Notes: generated from the letters alone by a model not told the origin. A DNA stretch of 5,026 nucleotides from CAVVEQ01 sp963806635 (GCA_963806635.1 CAWDZA010000012.1:1-5026), one strand, 5' to 3'; positions 1-5,026 are shown, numbered from the stretch's first letter. A program made the numbers and translations.

Positions 1-146
1 GGCGAAGGGGCAACCCCGACCTGCGTACGCGTGACTGCCGCCGCAGGCTGCCGGGTTCCCGGCTCCGCGGGGGGTGGATCCGCCTTTCGGCAGCCACCCA
101 GCAGGGCGAGCGCCAGTATTACTCCAGCAATTAAGGCTTTTTTCAC
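1..146 (-). CDS. Lipoprotein of unknown function, N-terminal part only (runs off left edge)
   Basis: This is the first 48 codons of a minus-strand gene whose remainder lies left of the window. The translation starts VKKALIAGVILALALLGGC: two lysines, a hydrophobic core and a lipobox ending LGGC, with the lipidated Cys at residue 19. This is a classical signal peptidase II signal. The mature part that is visible begins RKADPPPAEPG and is rich in Pro and Ala, as in a flexible tether. I place the start at the GTG at 146 because a weak AAGAG lies 5 nt upstream and the peptide then reads like a typical MKKxLI leader. An in-frame GTG at 152 adds two residues and has no visible ribosome site. The gene begins 88 bp after the methyltransferase stop on the same strand, so cotranscription is possible but unproven. 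The function cannot be told from this fragment. Plus-strand frames here are shadows of GC-rich codons. Confidence 0.72.
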   Translation of the reverse strand, partial: MKKALIAGVILALALLGGCRKADPPPAEPGTRQPAAAVTRTQVGVAPS

Positions 147-234
147 GTTCACTCTTGTTGCAAGTATCTTGCTTACCGAAGACCCATTTTATCCCAGGCG
201 GAAAGGGATTGGTTTCCTTCTCCGCGAAGAACCA

Positions 235-1041
235 TCACTCCTTCCACGCTCGCAGCGTGAACGTGAGCGGGATGGAAGGCATCCCCTCGGGGAGGAACCA
301 CTTCCCCGGCTCCTTCTCCACCAGGAAGGCGAAATGGCGGTAGCAGGTGTAGGGATATTCGCGCACGAATTCGATGCGCAGACCGGCATCGATTAACCCG
401 GTGATGATCTCGCCCATCCGCGGCGACCACTCGTATTCCACCTGTTGAACGATCTTCGCCTGCGGATCTGCGTAGGAACCCTCCACCGGGAACGCGAGGG
501 GTTGGTCTGTAAAATAGGGATACGCCGCTTCCAGCCCGATCTCATCCCCGTCGTTCTTGAACACATTGCTGAATGGATGGAACTCGGCGATGTAGAAAAC
601 GCCTCCGGGTTTGAGAAAATGCCCGACGACCTGAGCCCAGCGGGGGATATCCGGGAGCCAGCACAGCACCCCGTAGGAAGTGAAAACGCGGTCGAAGGTT
701 TCATCCAGGTGTTCGGGAAGGTCGTAGAGATCGCAGCAGATGAACCGCGCCGGGGTATTTATCTCCTCCGCCAATCCGCGGGCGATGCGAATGCCCTCGG
801 GTGAAAAATCCATGCCGGTCACCTGCGCCCCCTCCCGTGCCCAGGAGAGCGTATCCAGCCCGAAGTGGCACTGCAGGTGCAGCAGGGTTTTACCAGTTAC
901 CTCCCCCATTTCGGAAAGGATCAGCGGTTCCAGGCTGGAACGTCCCCGCTTGAACTCATCCACGCGGTAGAACGCCGACCTGGAATTAATGACCGCGAAT
1001 TCGTCCCACATTTTTTTGTTGGCCTGGCGGTAATTATCCAT
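235..1041 (-). CDS. Class I SAM-dependent methyltransferase
   Basis: A complete 268-residue cytosolic enzyme predicted to transfer a methyl group from S-adenosylmethionine; the substrate is unknown. The SAM-binding Rossmann fold shows in order: motif I LLHLQCHFGLD (53-63), an acidic residue after strand 2 in GMDFS (76-80) for the ribose hydroxyls, motif II CDLYDLP (103-109), and KPGG (144-147) before the strand carrying IAEFHP (151-156). The N-terminal NKKMWDEFA...FYRVDEFKRG segment and the LQCHFG form of motif I, replacing the usual GxGxG loop, are typical of a bacterial subgroup annotated only as 'class I SAM-dependent methyltransferase'. The C-terminal part, with YRHFAFLVEK and a final LRAWKE, is the usual cap of that subgroup. 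The ATG at 1041 is supported by AAAGG at 1048-1052, 6 nt upstream. The gene appears intact and has no recognisable partner, so methylation of a small metabolite is the default inference. Gene-level naming is not justified. Confidence 0.93.
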   Translation of the reverse strand: MDNYRQANKKMWDEFAVINSRSAFYRVDEFKRGRSSLEPLILSEMGEVTGKTLLHLQCHFGLDTLSWAREGAQVTGMDFSPEGIRIARGLAEEINTPARFICCDLYDLPEHLDETFDRVFTSYGVLCWLPDIPRWAQVVGHFLKPGGVFYIAEFHPFSNVFKNDGDEIGLEAAYPYFTDQPLAFPVEGSYADPQAKIVQQVEYEWSPRMGEIITGLIDAGLRIEFVREYPYTCYRHFAFLVEKEPGKWFLPEGMPSIPLTFTLRAWKE

Positions 1042-1062
1042 AAGTAACCTTTGGTTAATTTT

Positions 1063-1088
1063 ATCCGCACAATTGCGTAAGGGCGGAT
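1063..1088 (-). repeat. Leader inverted repeat with two alternative pairings
   Basis: Within the probable 5' leader of the methyltransferase, ATCCGC (1063-1068) is an exact inverted match to GCGGAT (1083-1088), with a 14-nt loop. A second, overlapping hairpin pairs CGCA (1066-1069) with TGCG (1074-1077). The two cannot form together because they share bases. The structure ends about 10 nt before the ribosome site at 1048-1052, so it could influence translation, but the stems are short and may be chance. Confidence 0.25.
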
Positions 1089-1128
1089 TTCTTCCATTAT
1101 TAATTCTTTATAGATGACAATCCATTTT

Positions 1129-1144
1129 CCTATAAGCGTATAGG
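1129..1144. repeat. Perfect 6+4+6 inverted repeat overlapping the candidate -10 box
   Basis: CCTATA (1129-1134), spacer AGCG and TATAGG (1139-1144) form an exact inverted repeat. One arm is the candidate -10 hexamer of the methyltransferase promoter. Its dyad symmetry and position would suit a repressor operator, but a short AT-rich palindrome may also arise by chance and no second copy was seen in the window. Confidence 0.4.
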
Positions 1145-1158
1145 TATTTGTCTTACAA
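1129..1158 (-). promoter_or_regulatory. Candidate sigma-70-like promoter of the methyltransferase gene
   Basis: On the minus strand TTGTAA (1153-1158) and TATAGG (1129-1134) are separated by 18 bp, a plausible -35/-10 pair. It would give a leader of about 80 nt before the ATG at 1041. It lies downstream of the terminator-like element at 1181-1200, which fits independent transcription of the methyltransferase. Both hexamers deviate from consensus and the region is AT-rich, so the call is tentative. Confidence 0.3.
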
Positions 1159-1178
1159 AATCCATCCCCTTTTTTTGG

Positions 1179-1206
1179 GTAAAAACGCAGCATGCTGCGT
1201 CTCTAT
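1179..1206. repeat. Decayed copy of a 28-bp dispersed palindrome
   Basis: This 28-bp segment aligns without gaps to the palindrome at 4949-4976 and differs at four positions (1182, 1184, 1189, 1206). The core from 1185 to 1200 is a perfect palindrome centred on GCATGC. Changes at 1182 and 1184 are G-to-A relative to the other copy and leave A/C mispairs in the outer arms, so this copy looks partly eroded. It lies between the end of the lipoprotein operon and the methyltransferase promoter. I saw no transposase and no clear target duplication. Confidence 0.8.
1181..1200 (-). terminator. Probable intrinsic terminator of the lipoprotein operon
   Basis: Read on the minus strand, the core of the palindrome gives a stem ACGCAG/CTGCGT with a CATG loop, immediately followed by a T-run (TGCGTTTTTACCC). 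A GC-rich stem plus a short U-tract is the usual form of a factor-independent terminator. It lies about 88 nt after the stop codon of the Asp-box lipoprotein. The U-tract is short and exists because of the two G-to-A changes in this repeat copy. Confidence 0.45.
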
Positions 1207-1250
1207 GAATTAAATATCTAGGAATAAGCCAGGGTTAATTTGCTTGTGGT

Positions 1251-1267
1251 GAGGTTGTCGCAACCTC
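1251..1267. repeat. Strong 7-bp hairpin downstream of the lipoprotein operon
   Basis: GAGGTTG (1251-1257) and CAACCTC (1261-1267) are exact inverted copies separated by TCG. The hairpin lies 20 nt past the stop of the Asp-box lipoprotein gene. No T-run follows on either strand, so it is not a standard intrinsic terminator. It could stabilise the 3' end of the mRNA, or be part of a dispersed repeat together with 1276-1290. Confidence 0.6.
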
Positions 1268-1275
1268 TTCAACCG

Positions 1276-1290
1276 TAGGTCAGACACCTA
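1276..1290. repeat. Inverted repeat overlapping the stop codon
   Basis: TAGGT (1276-1280) and ACCTA (1286-1290) flank CAGAC. Read on the minus strand, the TAG stop of the Asp-box lipoprotein gene is the first three bases of the repeat. A second hairpin follows 8 nt later at 1251-1267. The stem is only 5 bp, so the structure is weak by itself. Confidence 0.4.
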
Positions 1291-2601
1291 TTTTTTTGTC
1301 GGCTTGATTTCTACCCATTTGAATCCGCCGTTGGCCGTCCTGAGGAGCGCAACCGCACCATTTGCCTTGGCAACCGCCCAGCCGTTTTGAGAATCCACGA
1401 AACTGAATTGCCCATCCCAGTACACTTTCTTGATCAGGCTCCAGCTCGTTCCACCGTCCTCGCTTTGATAAAAGTTCCTTCCCAACAGCAAAGCATGCTG
1501 CGGGTCGAAAAAGAATAATTTGGCGTGTGGAAGGTCGGCATCATCAGGCAGCGCCGTGATTTCCCAGGTGGCGCCTCCATCCAGGCTGGAATACAAATAA
1601 TTGGCGGTCGTCTTGGACGGCTCAAATTCGTCAAAACAGCTCATCAGCATGCGGATGGATTGCTCTGAAAGAAACACGCCCTGGTATGTTTCGCAATAGG
1701 GAAAATCTGTGAACAGGGTGGGGTTTCCTGACGGGGGTGGCAGCTCGACGTTCGTCCAGGTGGCGCCGCCGTCATGGGTGATATCGTAGGCGGGCGGGGC
1801 AGCTTCGTAGGCTCCCAATGTCGCTATGGTTCTAATTCCAACATCCCCGCTTGCAAACACCCAGCTTGTGTAATCATCGCTCGTCTCTGAGTACAGATCT
1901 AACCAGCTTCGTCCGCCGTCGGTTGTCCTGAATAATTCGTGGCTGTAATGGGTTCCCGCTCCGGCATATACACCCCTTGCCATGAGCCATAGATTCGCAT
2001 TGTTTAAAACGGCAAACTCTGCCCAGGTTTGCTCGCCGCTGATCCCGGGATCGACCGGCGGGCGGTCATAGTATTCCCACGATTTTCCGCCGTCATGGGT
2101 TGAATATATGGTCAGATCGGGATCAATTTGATTGTCTTTGGAAAAAACGATCCAGGCATGCTGCTGATCCGCAAAACCGCCATACACGGCGTCATGGTCA
2201 CCCGCGTCGGGGGTCACTTCGCTCCAGGTTTGTCCGCCATCATGGGTTACCAATACGGTTGCCCCGCTGATACTCCAGCCATCGTTTATCGTGGTCATAT
2301 AAATGGAATCCAAATTAATGCGTTGGCCGGATTTAAAATGCGGTTTGCCGGGCGGCAGAGGGTCTTGGATATGCCACGTGGTGAGCGGTTCCGGGGTGGG
2401 TTCAATATAGGGGCTTGCCTCCTCGGTTGCGGAACCCGTCGGCGATGGCGGCAGGGTAGGCACAATTTCTGTGGGAGTGCTCGCTGGTAGTGTGTTTGTC
2501 GAAGCTGGGACTGCGGCGGGAGAAGAAGCAGATGGCTGGCAGGCGGCCAGGAAAAATATTAAAACGGTCATTGAGACAACCAATTTAAATTTTTGGGGCA
2601 T
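1288..2601 (-). CDS. Secreted lipoprotein with a seven-Asp-box (BNR/Ycf48-like) beta-propeller
   Basis: A complete 437-residue protein. Residues 1-21 form a lipoprotein signal, with the lipobox ending LAAC and the lipidated Cys at 21. A Ser/Thr/Pro-rich tether runs from about 22 to 80. Seven Asp-box motifs follow: HDGGQTW (120), HDGGKSW (169), DGGRSW (228), HDGGATW (276), DGGATW (341), DGGTSW (382) and a variant NGGFKW (424). Each box usually marks a turn in one propeller blade, so a seven-bladed fold is inferred. The family includes BNR-repeat, sialidase-like and Ycf48-like proteins, but no sialidase catalytic set is evident; a binding or assembly role is more likely than an enzyme. Cys303 and Cys322 could form a disulfide outside the membrane. 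The ATG at 2601 has AAAGGAG (2609-2615) 7 nt upstream. The gene follows the PD40 lipoprotein by 39 bp and is probably cotranscribed with it. Confidence 0.9.
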   Translation of the reverse strand: MPQKFKLVVSMTVLIFFLAACQPSASSPAAVPASTNTLPASTPTEIVPTLPPSPTGSATEEASPYIEPTPEPLTTWHIQDPLPPGKPHFKSGQRINLDSIYMTTINDGWSISGATVLVTHDGGQTWSEVTPDAGDHDAVYGGFADQQHAWIVFSKDNQIDPDLTIYSTHDGGKSWEYYDRPPVDPGISGEQTWAEFAVLNNANLWLMARGVYAGAGTHYSHELFRTTDGGRSWLDLYSETSDDYTSWVFASGDVGIRTIATLGAYEAAPPAYDITHDGGATWTNVELPPPSGNPTLFTDFPYCETYQGVFLSEQSIRMLMSCFDEFEPSKTTANYLYSSLDGGATWEITALPDDADLPHAKLFFFDPQHALLLGRNFYQSEDGGTSWSLIKKVYWDGQFSFVDSQNGWAVAKANGAVALLRTANGGFKWVEIKPTKK

Positions 2602-2640
2602 GGTTAATCTCCTTTTGCTAAATTGTGTGCCGGGTTATTT

Positions 2641-4233
2641 CTATTTCACCCAGAACAAATCCTGCATGATTGGCTGAGCCCAGCTGTCATCCATTAGCGA
2701 AAAGCCTTTCGAGTCAAAATCGACCATATACAGCTGGCCCATGGATGTGGCTAAAACGACGCCTGATGAATCCGGTCGCCAAACAATTCTGGATAGACCG
2801 ATCAGGTCCGCCGCGTTTGGGATATCAACCGTTCCCAAAATTTTTCCGTCCGAGTTGTACATATTTACTGCGTCGGATACCGCCGCCCACAGCCGCTCAT
2901 CAGGAGCTGCTGTGATATTCGAGCCCTCGATTCCAGTAGATGTAACGGTTCCGTCGCTCGTCAAAAAATAGATATTTTGAGCGTCGTCCGCCATAATATA
3001 AACCTCCCCCGTTTCGGTTTGCACACTGTCATAAATGGTGTATTGCTGCGTATCGTCGGGAAGATTTACCGTCGTGGATTTGTTCGTGGCGGTATTGATG
3101 ATCCGGTAACCCTGCACAAACGGATTATTCGTGTCGTCATAAGGCCATGTCGGTGTTACTGCATAGATCACGACCGAATTGCCCATTTTGCCAGCTACTG
3201 GTCTGTCGTAGAATGCTCCGCTCCACAGTGTGATCGCCCTGCCAGATTCAATATCTGCCGTTTGCAATTGGTAATTCCCCGGCCCATTTTCACTTTTATA
3301 CATCAGGATGGTGTGAGGATTAATCCATTGGATATCCTCTCCATCGATGGTCGCATCTTTTGCAACCCCCTTGATGGTTTTCCCGTCTGCAGAGGTCGCG
3401 AAGATCGAGTAGGTCATTCCTGCACCAACAAAATAACTGCTACCGCTTAATATCCATTTTCCATCGGGCGACCATGTTATCCATTCCATTTCCTCGCGGC
3501 CTGAGCTTAATTGCTGAATTTCGTGGGTGCCCGCGTCCCAAAGATAAAGGTCTGATGAGTCGCCCCGCATCTGACCTGCGAACGCCAGGTGTTTAGAGTC
3601 CGGCGACCAGGCTATGGCTCTGGTAATACCATACTCGAACGTCTGTTGCAGGTCCTGGGCAGTTACAACTGAACTGCCAATTCCCGCAGCCCCTCTGTCA
3701 AAATTACCTGGATAATCGGGGGTTAATAATTTAGTGATGGGTGATAAGGCTCCGTCGGTCATCTTCATGATATTCAGGGTTAAATCCCCTGTAGCGGTTG
3801 ATCCCGAATAGAACGCCATCCATTTACCGTCTGGTGAGACAAGGCTCGAAAGCGATCTGGGGCTGCTGTAAGTCGTTTCGGGATTTATAGGAGATGGCAG
3901 TACCCAGCCGCTCGTTCCATGTTCATCCACCTGGGCGACTTCCTCGCCAGCGGTGCCTTCTCTTAAATAAACCAAATAAGGGGAATTCCTTTCAAATTCC
4001 GATCCCCCAGGAGGCGTCGGCGCCTCTTCGATATTGAAAGCCAGGGATGGTTTGACCTCCGGCGTTGTTGTTGGAAATAAGTTTTCCGCGGTTGCAGTTT
4101 TTGTTGGCTGGCTTTGCTCTGTTGGGGGAACGGCTGTGTTGATCGTCGTCGCAGTTGGGGGTACCGGGGTGGCCGAAGAACATCCCGCCAGTAGAATTAC
4201 GATAAGCACCCATACAACAGATTTAATATTCAT
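2641..4233 (-). CDS. Secreted lipoprotein with a PD40/WD40-like (TolB-type) beta-propeller
   Basis: A complete 530-residue protein, first gene of a probable two-gene operon. The signal MNIKSVVWVLIVILLAGC ends in a lipobox with Cys18, the only cysteine in the protein. A Thr/Pro-rich linker extends to about residue 75. The rest shows PD40-type blade motifs: SPDGKW (133), WSPDSK (209), WSPDGK (254) and WRPDSS (485), with weaker turns such as NSDGK (460). These recur in TolB-like and WD40-like propellers, which mostly bind proteins or ligands. No protease, transporter or catalytic domain is visible. The start is the ATG at 4233, because GAGGAGG (4241-4247) lies 7 nt before it; an in-frame TTG at 4239 would leave 1 nt spacing. 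The stop lies 39 bp before the Asp-box lipoprotein. The likely location is the outer face of the cytoplasmic membrane. Ligand and partner are unknown. Confidence 0.9.
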   Translation of the reverse strand: MNIKSVVWVLIVILLAGCSSATPVPPTATTINTAVPPTEQSQPTKTATAENLFPTTTPEVKPSLAFNIEEAPTPPGGSEFERNSPYLVYLREGTAGEEVAQVDEHGTSGWVLPSPINPETTYSSPRSLSSLVSPDGKWMAFYSGSTATGDLTLNIMKMTDGALSPITKLLTPDYPGNFDRGAAGIGSSVVTAQDLQQTFEYGITRAIAWSPDSKHLAFAGQMRGDSSDLYLWDAGTHEIQQLSSGREEMEWITWSPDGKWILSGSSYFVGAGMTYSIFATSADGKTIKGVAKDATIDGEDIQWINPHTILMYKSENGPGNYQLQTADIESGRAITLWSGAFYDRPVAGKMGNSVVIYAVTPTWPYDDTNNPFVQGYRIINTATNKSTTVNLPDDTQQYTIYDSVQTETGEVYIMADDAQNIYFLTSDGTVTSTGIEGSNITAAPDERLWAAVSDAVNMYNSDGKILGTVDIPNAADLIGLSRIVWRPDSSGVVLATSMGQLYMVDFDSKGFSLMDDSWAQPIMQDLFWVK

Positions 4234-4240
4234 GACCAAA

Positions 4241-4247
4241 CCTCCTC
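4241..4247 (-). promoter_or_regulatory. Strong ribosome binding site that decides the PD40 lipoprotein start
   Basis: GAGGAGG on the minus strand is a near-perfect Shine-Dalgarno sequence. It is 7 nt from the ATG at 4233 and only 1 nt from an upstream in-frame TTG at 4239, so it selects the ATG. The downstream lipoprotein gene has the same 7-nt spacing (AAAGGAG at 2609-2615). Confidence 0.85.
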
Positions 4248-4257
4248 AAATTTATAG

Positions 4258-4295
4258 CCCGGTTTGAATGTATCAGTATTTTCCGAACAGCCGGG
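4258..4295 (-). promoter_or_regulatory. Possible leader hairpin upstream of the lipoprotein operon
   Basis: On the minus strand CCCGG (4291-4295) can pair with CCGGG (4258-4262). The stem may continue past a 2-nt bulge with GTTCG against CAAAC (one mismatch), enclosing a loop of about 17 nt. It lies about 10 nt before the ribosome site of the PD40 lipoprotein, inside the leader implied by the candidate promoter. It matches no riboswitch that I recognise. Confidence 0.25.
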
Positions 4296-4343
4296 TAATA
4301 ATGGAATGTTTGTGGAGAAAAATGGTAAACTTAATCTGGTTAT

Positions 4344-4373
4344 ATCATATTCACGCCCCGCTGGGATGAACAA
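4344..4373 (-). promoter_or_regulatory. Candidate sigma-70-like promoter of the lipoprotein operon
   Basis: On the minus strand TTGTTC (4368-4373) and TATGAT (4344-4349) are separated by 18 bp. This would start transcription near 4337 and give a leader of about 100 nt before the ATG at 4233. The -10 box is close to consensus and the -35 box keeps only TTG plus a weak remainder. The region is also upstream of the divergent plus-strand gene at 4430, for which I could not find a convincing promoter. Confidence 0.3.
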
Positions 4374-4429
4374 GGTGGGGAAAGAATTTCGTCGCTGAAC
4401 AGGGTAATATCGAAATTAGAGGAGTCAAA

Positions 4430-4902
4430 ATGGCTTATATCGTTGATTTTACAAACGTTTCCGACCGTGGGTTTGGAATCCTCGCCCTTCGCCCAGGCGC
4501 TGGCCGGCGTGCGCGCCAATGAGGCCCGCTACTTCATGAATAAATACAAGCATGCCTTCACTGTGGTGCCCGCCGCCGAGAGTCCGCAGATCCTCGCCTA
4601 CGTCAACCGGGTCCTCAAAGCAGGAACGCAACATCGAGTTCGCCGCCCGCCCCCTGGAGACTTCGCATTTCCAGGTGGAAAATATCCGCTGGACCTACGT
4701 CTTTTATGAGGACGGTCTTTCGATCAACGTCCTCTACAACCTCGACGACCCCAAAAAGCGCGCGGTGGGATTCAAGCTCTGCGAAGGGATGGAAGTACCC
4801 GCCGAGCTAGGCAAGTTCAAGTTCGCCCGGCAGAAGTCAAAACTGGCGGGGACCATCCGCGGTTCCTTTTTCGTCATCAAGGGTGCGTACGAAATCGATT
4901 AG
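4430..4902 (+). pseudogene. Unknown conserved-looking gene broken by two frameshifts
   Basis: A good ribosome site, AGAGGAG (4418-4424), lies 5 nt before the ATG at 4430. That frame reads MAYIVDFTNVSDRGF and then stops at codon 31. Protein-like sequence continues in the next frame (ESSPFAQALAGVRANEARYF through YVNRVLK) and then in the third frame (QERNIEFAARPLE to KGAYEID) up to the TAG at 4900-4902. Dropping one G near 4475-4476 and one G near 4620 joins all three as ...DRGF-ESSPF... and ...RVLK-QERN..., giving 156 codons plus stop. Both shifts have the same sign (one extra base). The restored protein has no signal peptide or membrane segment. Its N-terminal half looks helical and its C-terminal half strand-rich, so it is probably a small cytosolic protein. 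I do not recognise the family. Either the gene is decaying or the assembly has two base insertions. The open frames starting at 4443 and 4552 are pieces of this gene. Confidence 0.75.
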
Positions 4903-4948
4903 CGCGCCAGGGGGTTTCCATCTTCGTCCTTGATGTGACAATCATAAA

Positions 4949-4976
4949 GTAGAGACGCGGCATGCTGCGTCTCTAC
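4949..4976. repeat. 28-bp dispersed palindrome, well-preserved copy
   Basis: The arms GTAGAGACGC and GCGTCTCTAC flank a GCATGC-type core. All 14 base pairs are complementary except one G/T pair (4959/4966). A decayed copy is present at 1179-1206. Elements of this form are known to me as short dispersed repeats of intergenic DNA in some filamentous phyla; their spread is thought to depend on enzymes encoded elsewhere. It is 46 bp past the broken gene. As RNA it folds into a strong hairpin, but no good T-run follows on either strand. The rest of 4903-5026 is AT-rich and shows no gene. Confidence 0.85.
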
Positions 4977-5026
4977 CACAAAAAACAACCATATCCAAGT
5001 AAAAATTACAATTGATCGAGCGTCGC

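Noticed and set aside
31..396. Plus-strand open frame of 121 codons
   Set aside because: It lies opposite the lipoprotein start and the methyltransferase C-terminus, has low-complexity Arg/Ser/Pro composition, and lacks a ribosome site.
445..804. Plus-strand open frame of 119 codons inside the methyltransferase
   Set aside because: It is the antisense of conserved methyltransferase codons; the minus-strand product has clear SAM motifs.
921..1193. Minus-strand open frame of 90 codons overlapping the methyltransferase start
   Set aside because: Its C-terminal part is an out-of-frame reading of the methyltransferase N-terminus and its N-terminal part reads through AT-rich leader DNA. No good ribosome site lies before the start.
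2128..2490. Plus-strand open frame of 120 codons inside the Asp-box lipoprotein gene
   Set aside because: It is antisense to Asp-box and linker codons, and its Gly/Arg-rich product has no recognisable motif.
1288..2601. Sialidase activity for the Asp-box protein
   Set aside because: Asp boxes alone mark fold, not activity. I could not identify the FRIP-type arginine motif or the catalytic Tyr/Glu set.
2977..3450. Plus-strand open frame of 157 codons inside the PD40 lipoprotein gene
   Set aside because: It is fully antisense to a protein with a clear signal peptide and blade motifs; no ribosome site was seen and the composition is Arg/Ile/His-rich.
4430..4902. Programmed ribosomal frameshifting in the broken gene
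   Set aside because: It would need two successive shifts, and neither site has a recognisable slippery sequence with a stimulatory element. Decay or sequence error is simpler.
1179..4976. CRISPR repeats or the ends of one transposon, given two matching palindromes
   Set aside because: Only two copies exist, about 3.7 kb apart with ordinary genes between them, no spacer regularity, no cas gene and no transposase. Each copy is a self-contained palindrome.

Overview
The window looks like part of a chromosome from an environmental bacterium, most likely a Chloroflexota member of the Anaerolineae type. This placement is an inference. It rests on lipoproteins with long Thr/Pro/Ser-rich linkers after the lipobox, on propeller lipoproteins of the BNR and PD40 kinds, and on a dispersed palindrome with GTAGAGACGC arms that I associate with Chloroflexota and cyanobacterial genomes. 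No rRNA, tRNA, mobile element or CRISPR array is visible.

Layout, left to right. (1) Positions 1-146, minus strand: the 5' end of a lipoprotein gene that runs off the left edge. (2) 235-1041, minus: a complete class I SAM-dependent methyltransferase of the 'LHLQCHFG' type. (3) 1042-1287: a non-coding stretch with several inverted repeats, including a decayed copy of a 28-bp palindrome that now resembles an intrinsic terminator, and a candidate promoter for the methyltransferase. (4) 1288-2601 and 2641-4233, minus, 39 bp apart: a probable two-gene operon for two secreted lipoproteins. The upstream gene encodes a PD40/WD40-like (TolB-type) beta-propeller and the downstream gene a seven-Asp-box (BNR/Ycf48-like) propeller. 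(5) 4234-4429: the divergent intergenic region, with a candidate promoter and a leader hairpin for the operon. (6) 4430-4902, plus strand: a gene of unknown function broken by two frameshifts; removing two single bases restores one open frame of 156 codons. (7) 4903-5026: non-coding, carrying the better-preserved copy of the 28-bp palindrome.

The two lipoproteins probably act together outside the cytoplasmic membrane, each anchored by a lipid and holding a propeller away from the membrane on a flexible linker. Nothing in the sequence identifies a ligand or enzymatic activity. No link is visible between the methyltransferase and the lipoproteins beyond shared strand. I see no convincing defence system or other new multi-gene system here. 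The strongest observations are the doubly frameshifted gene, the paired palindromic repeats and the paired propeller lipoproteins.
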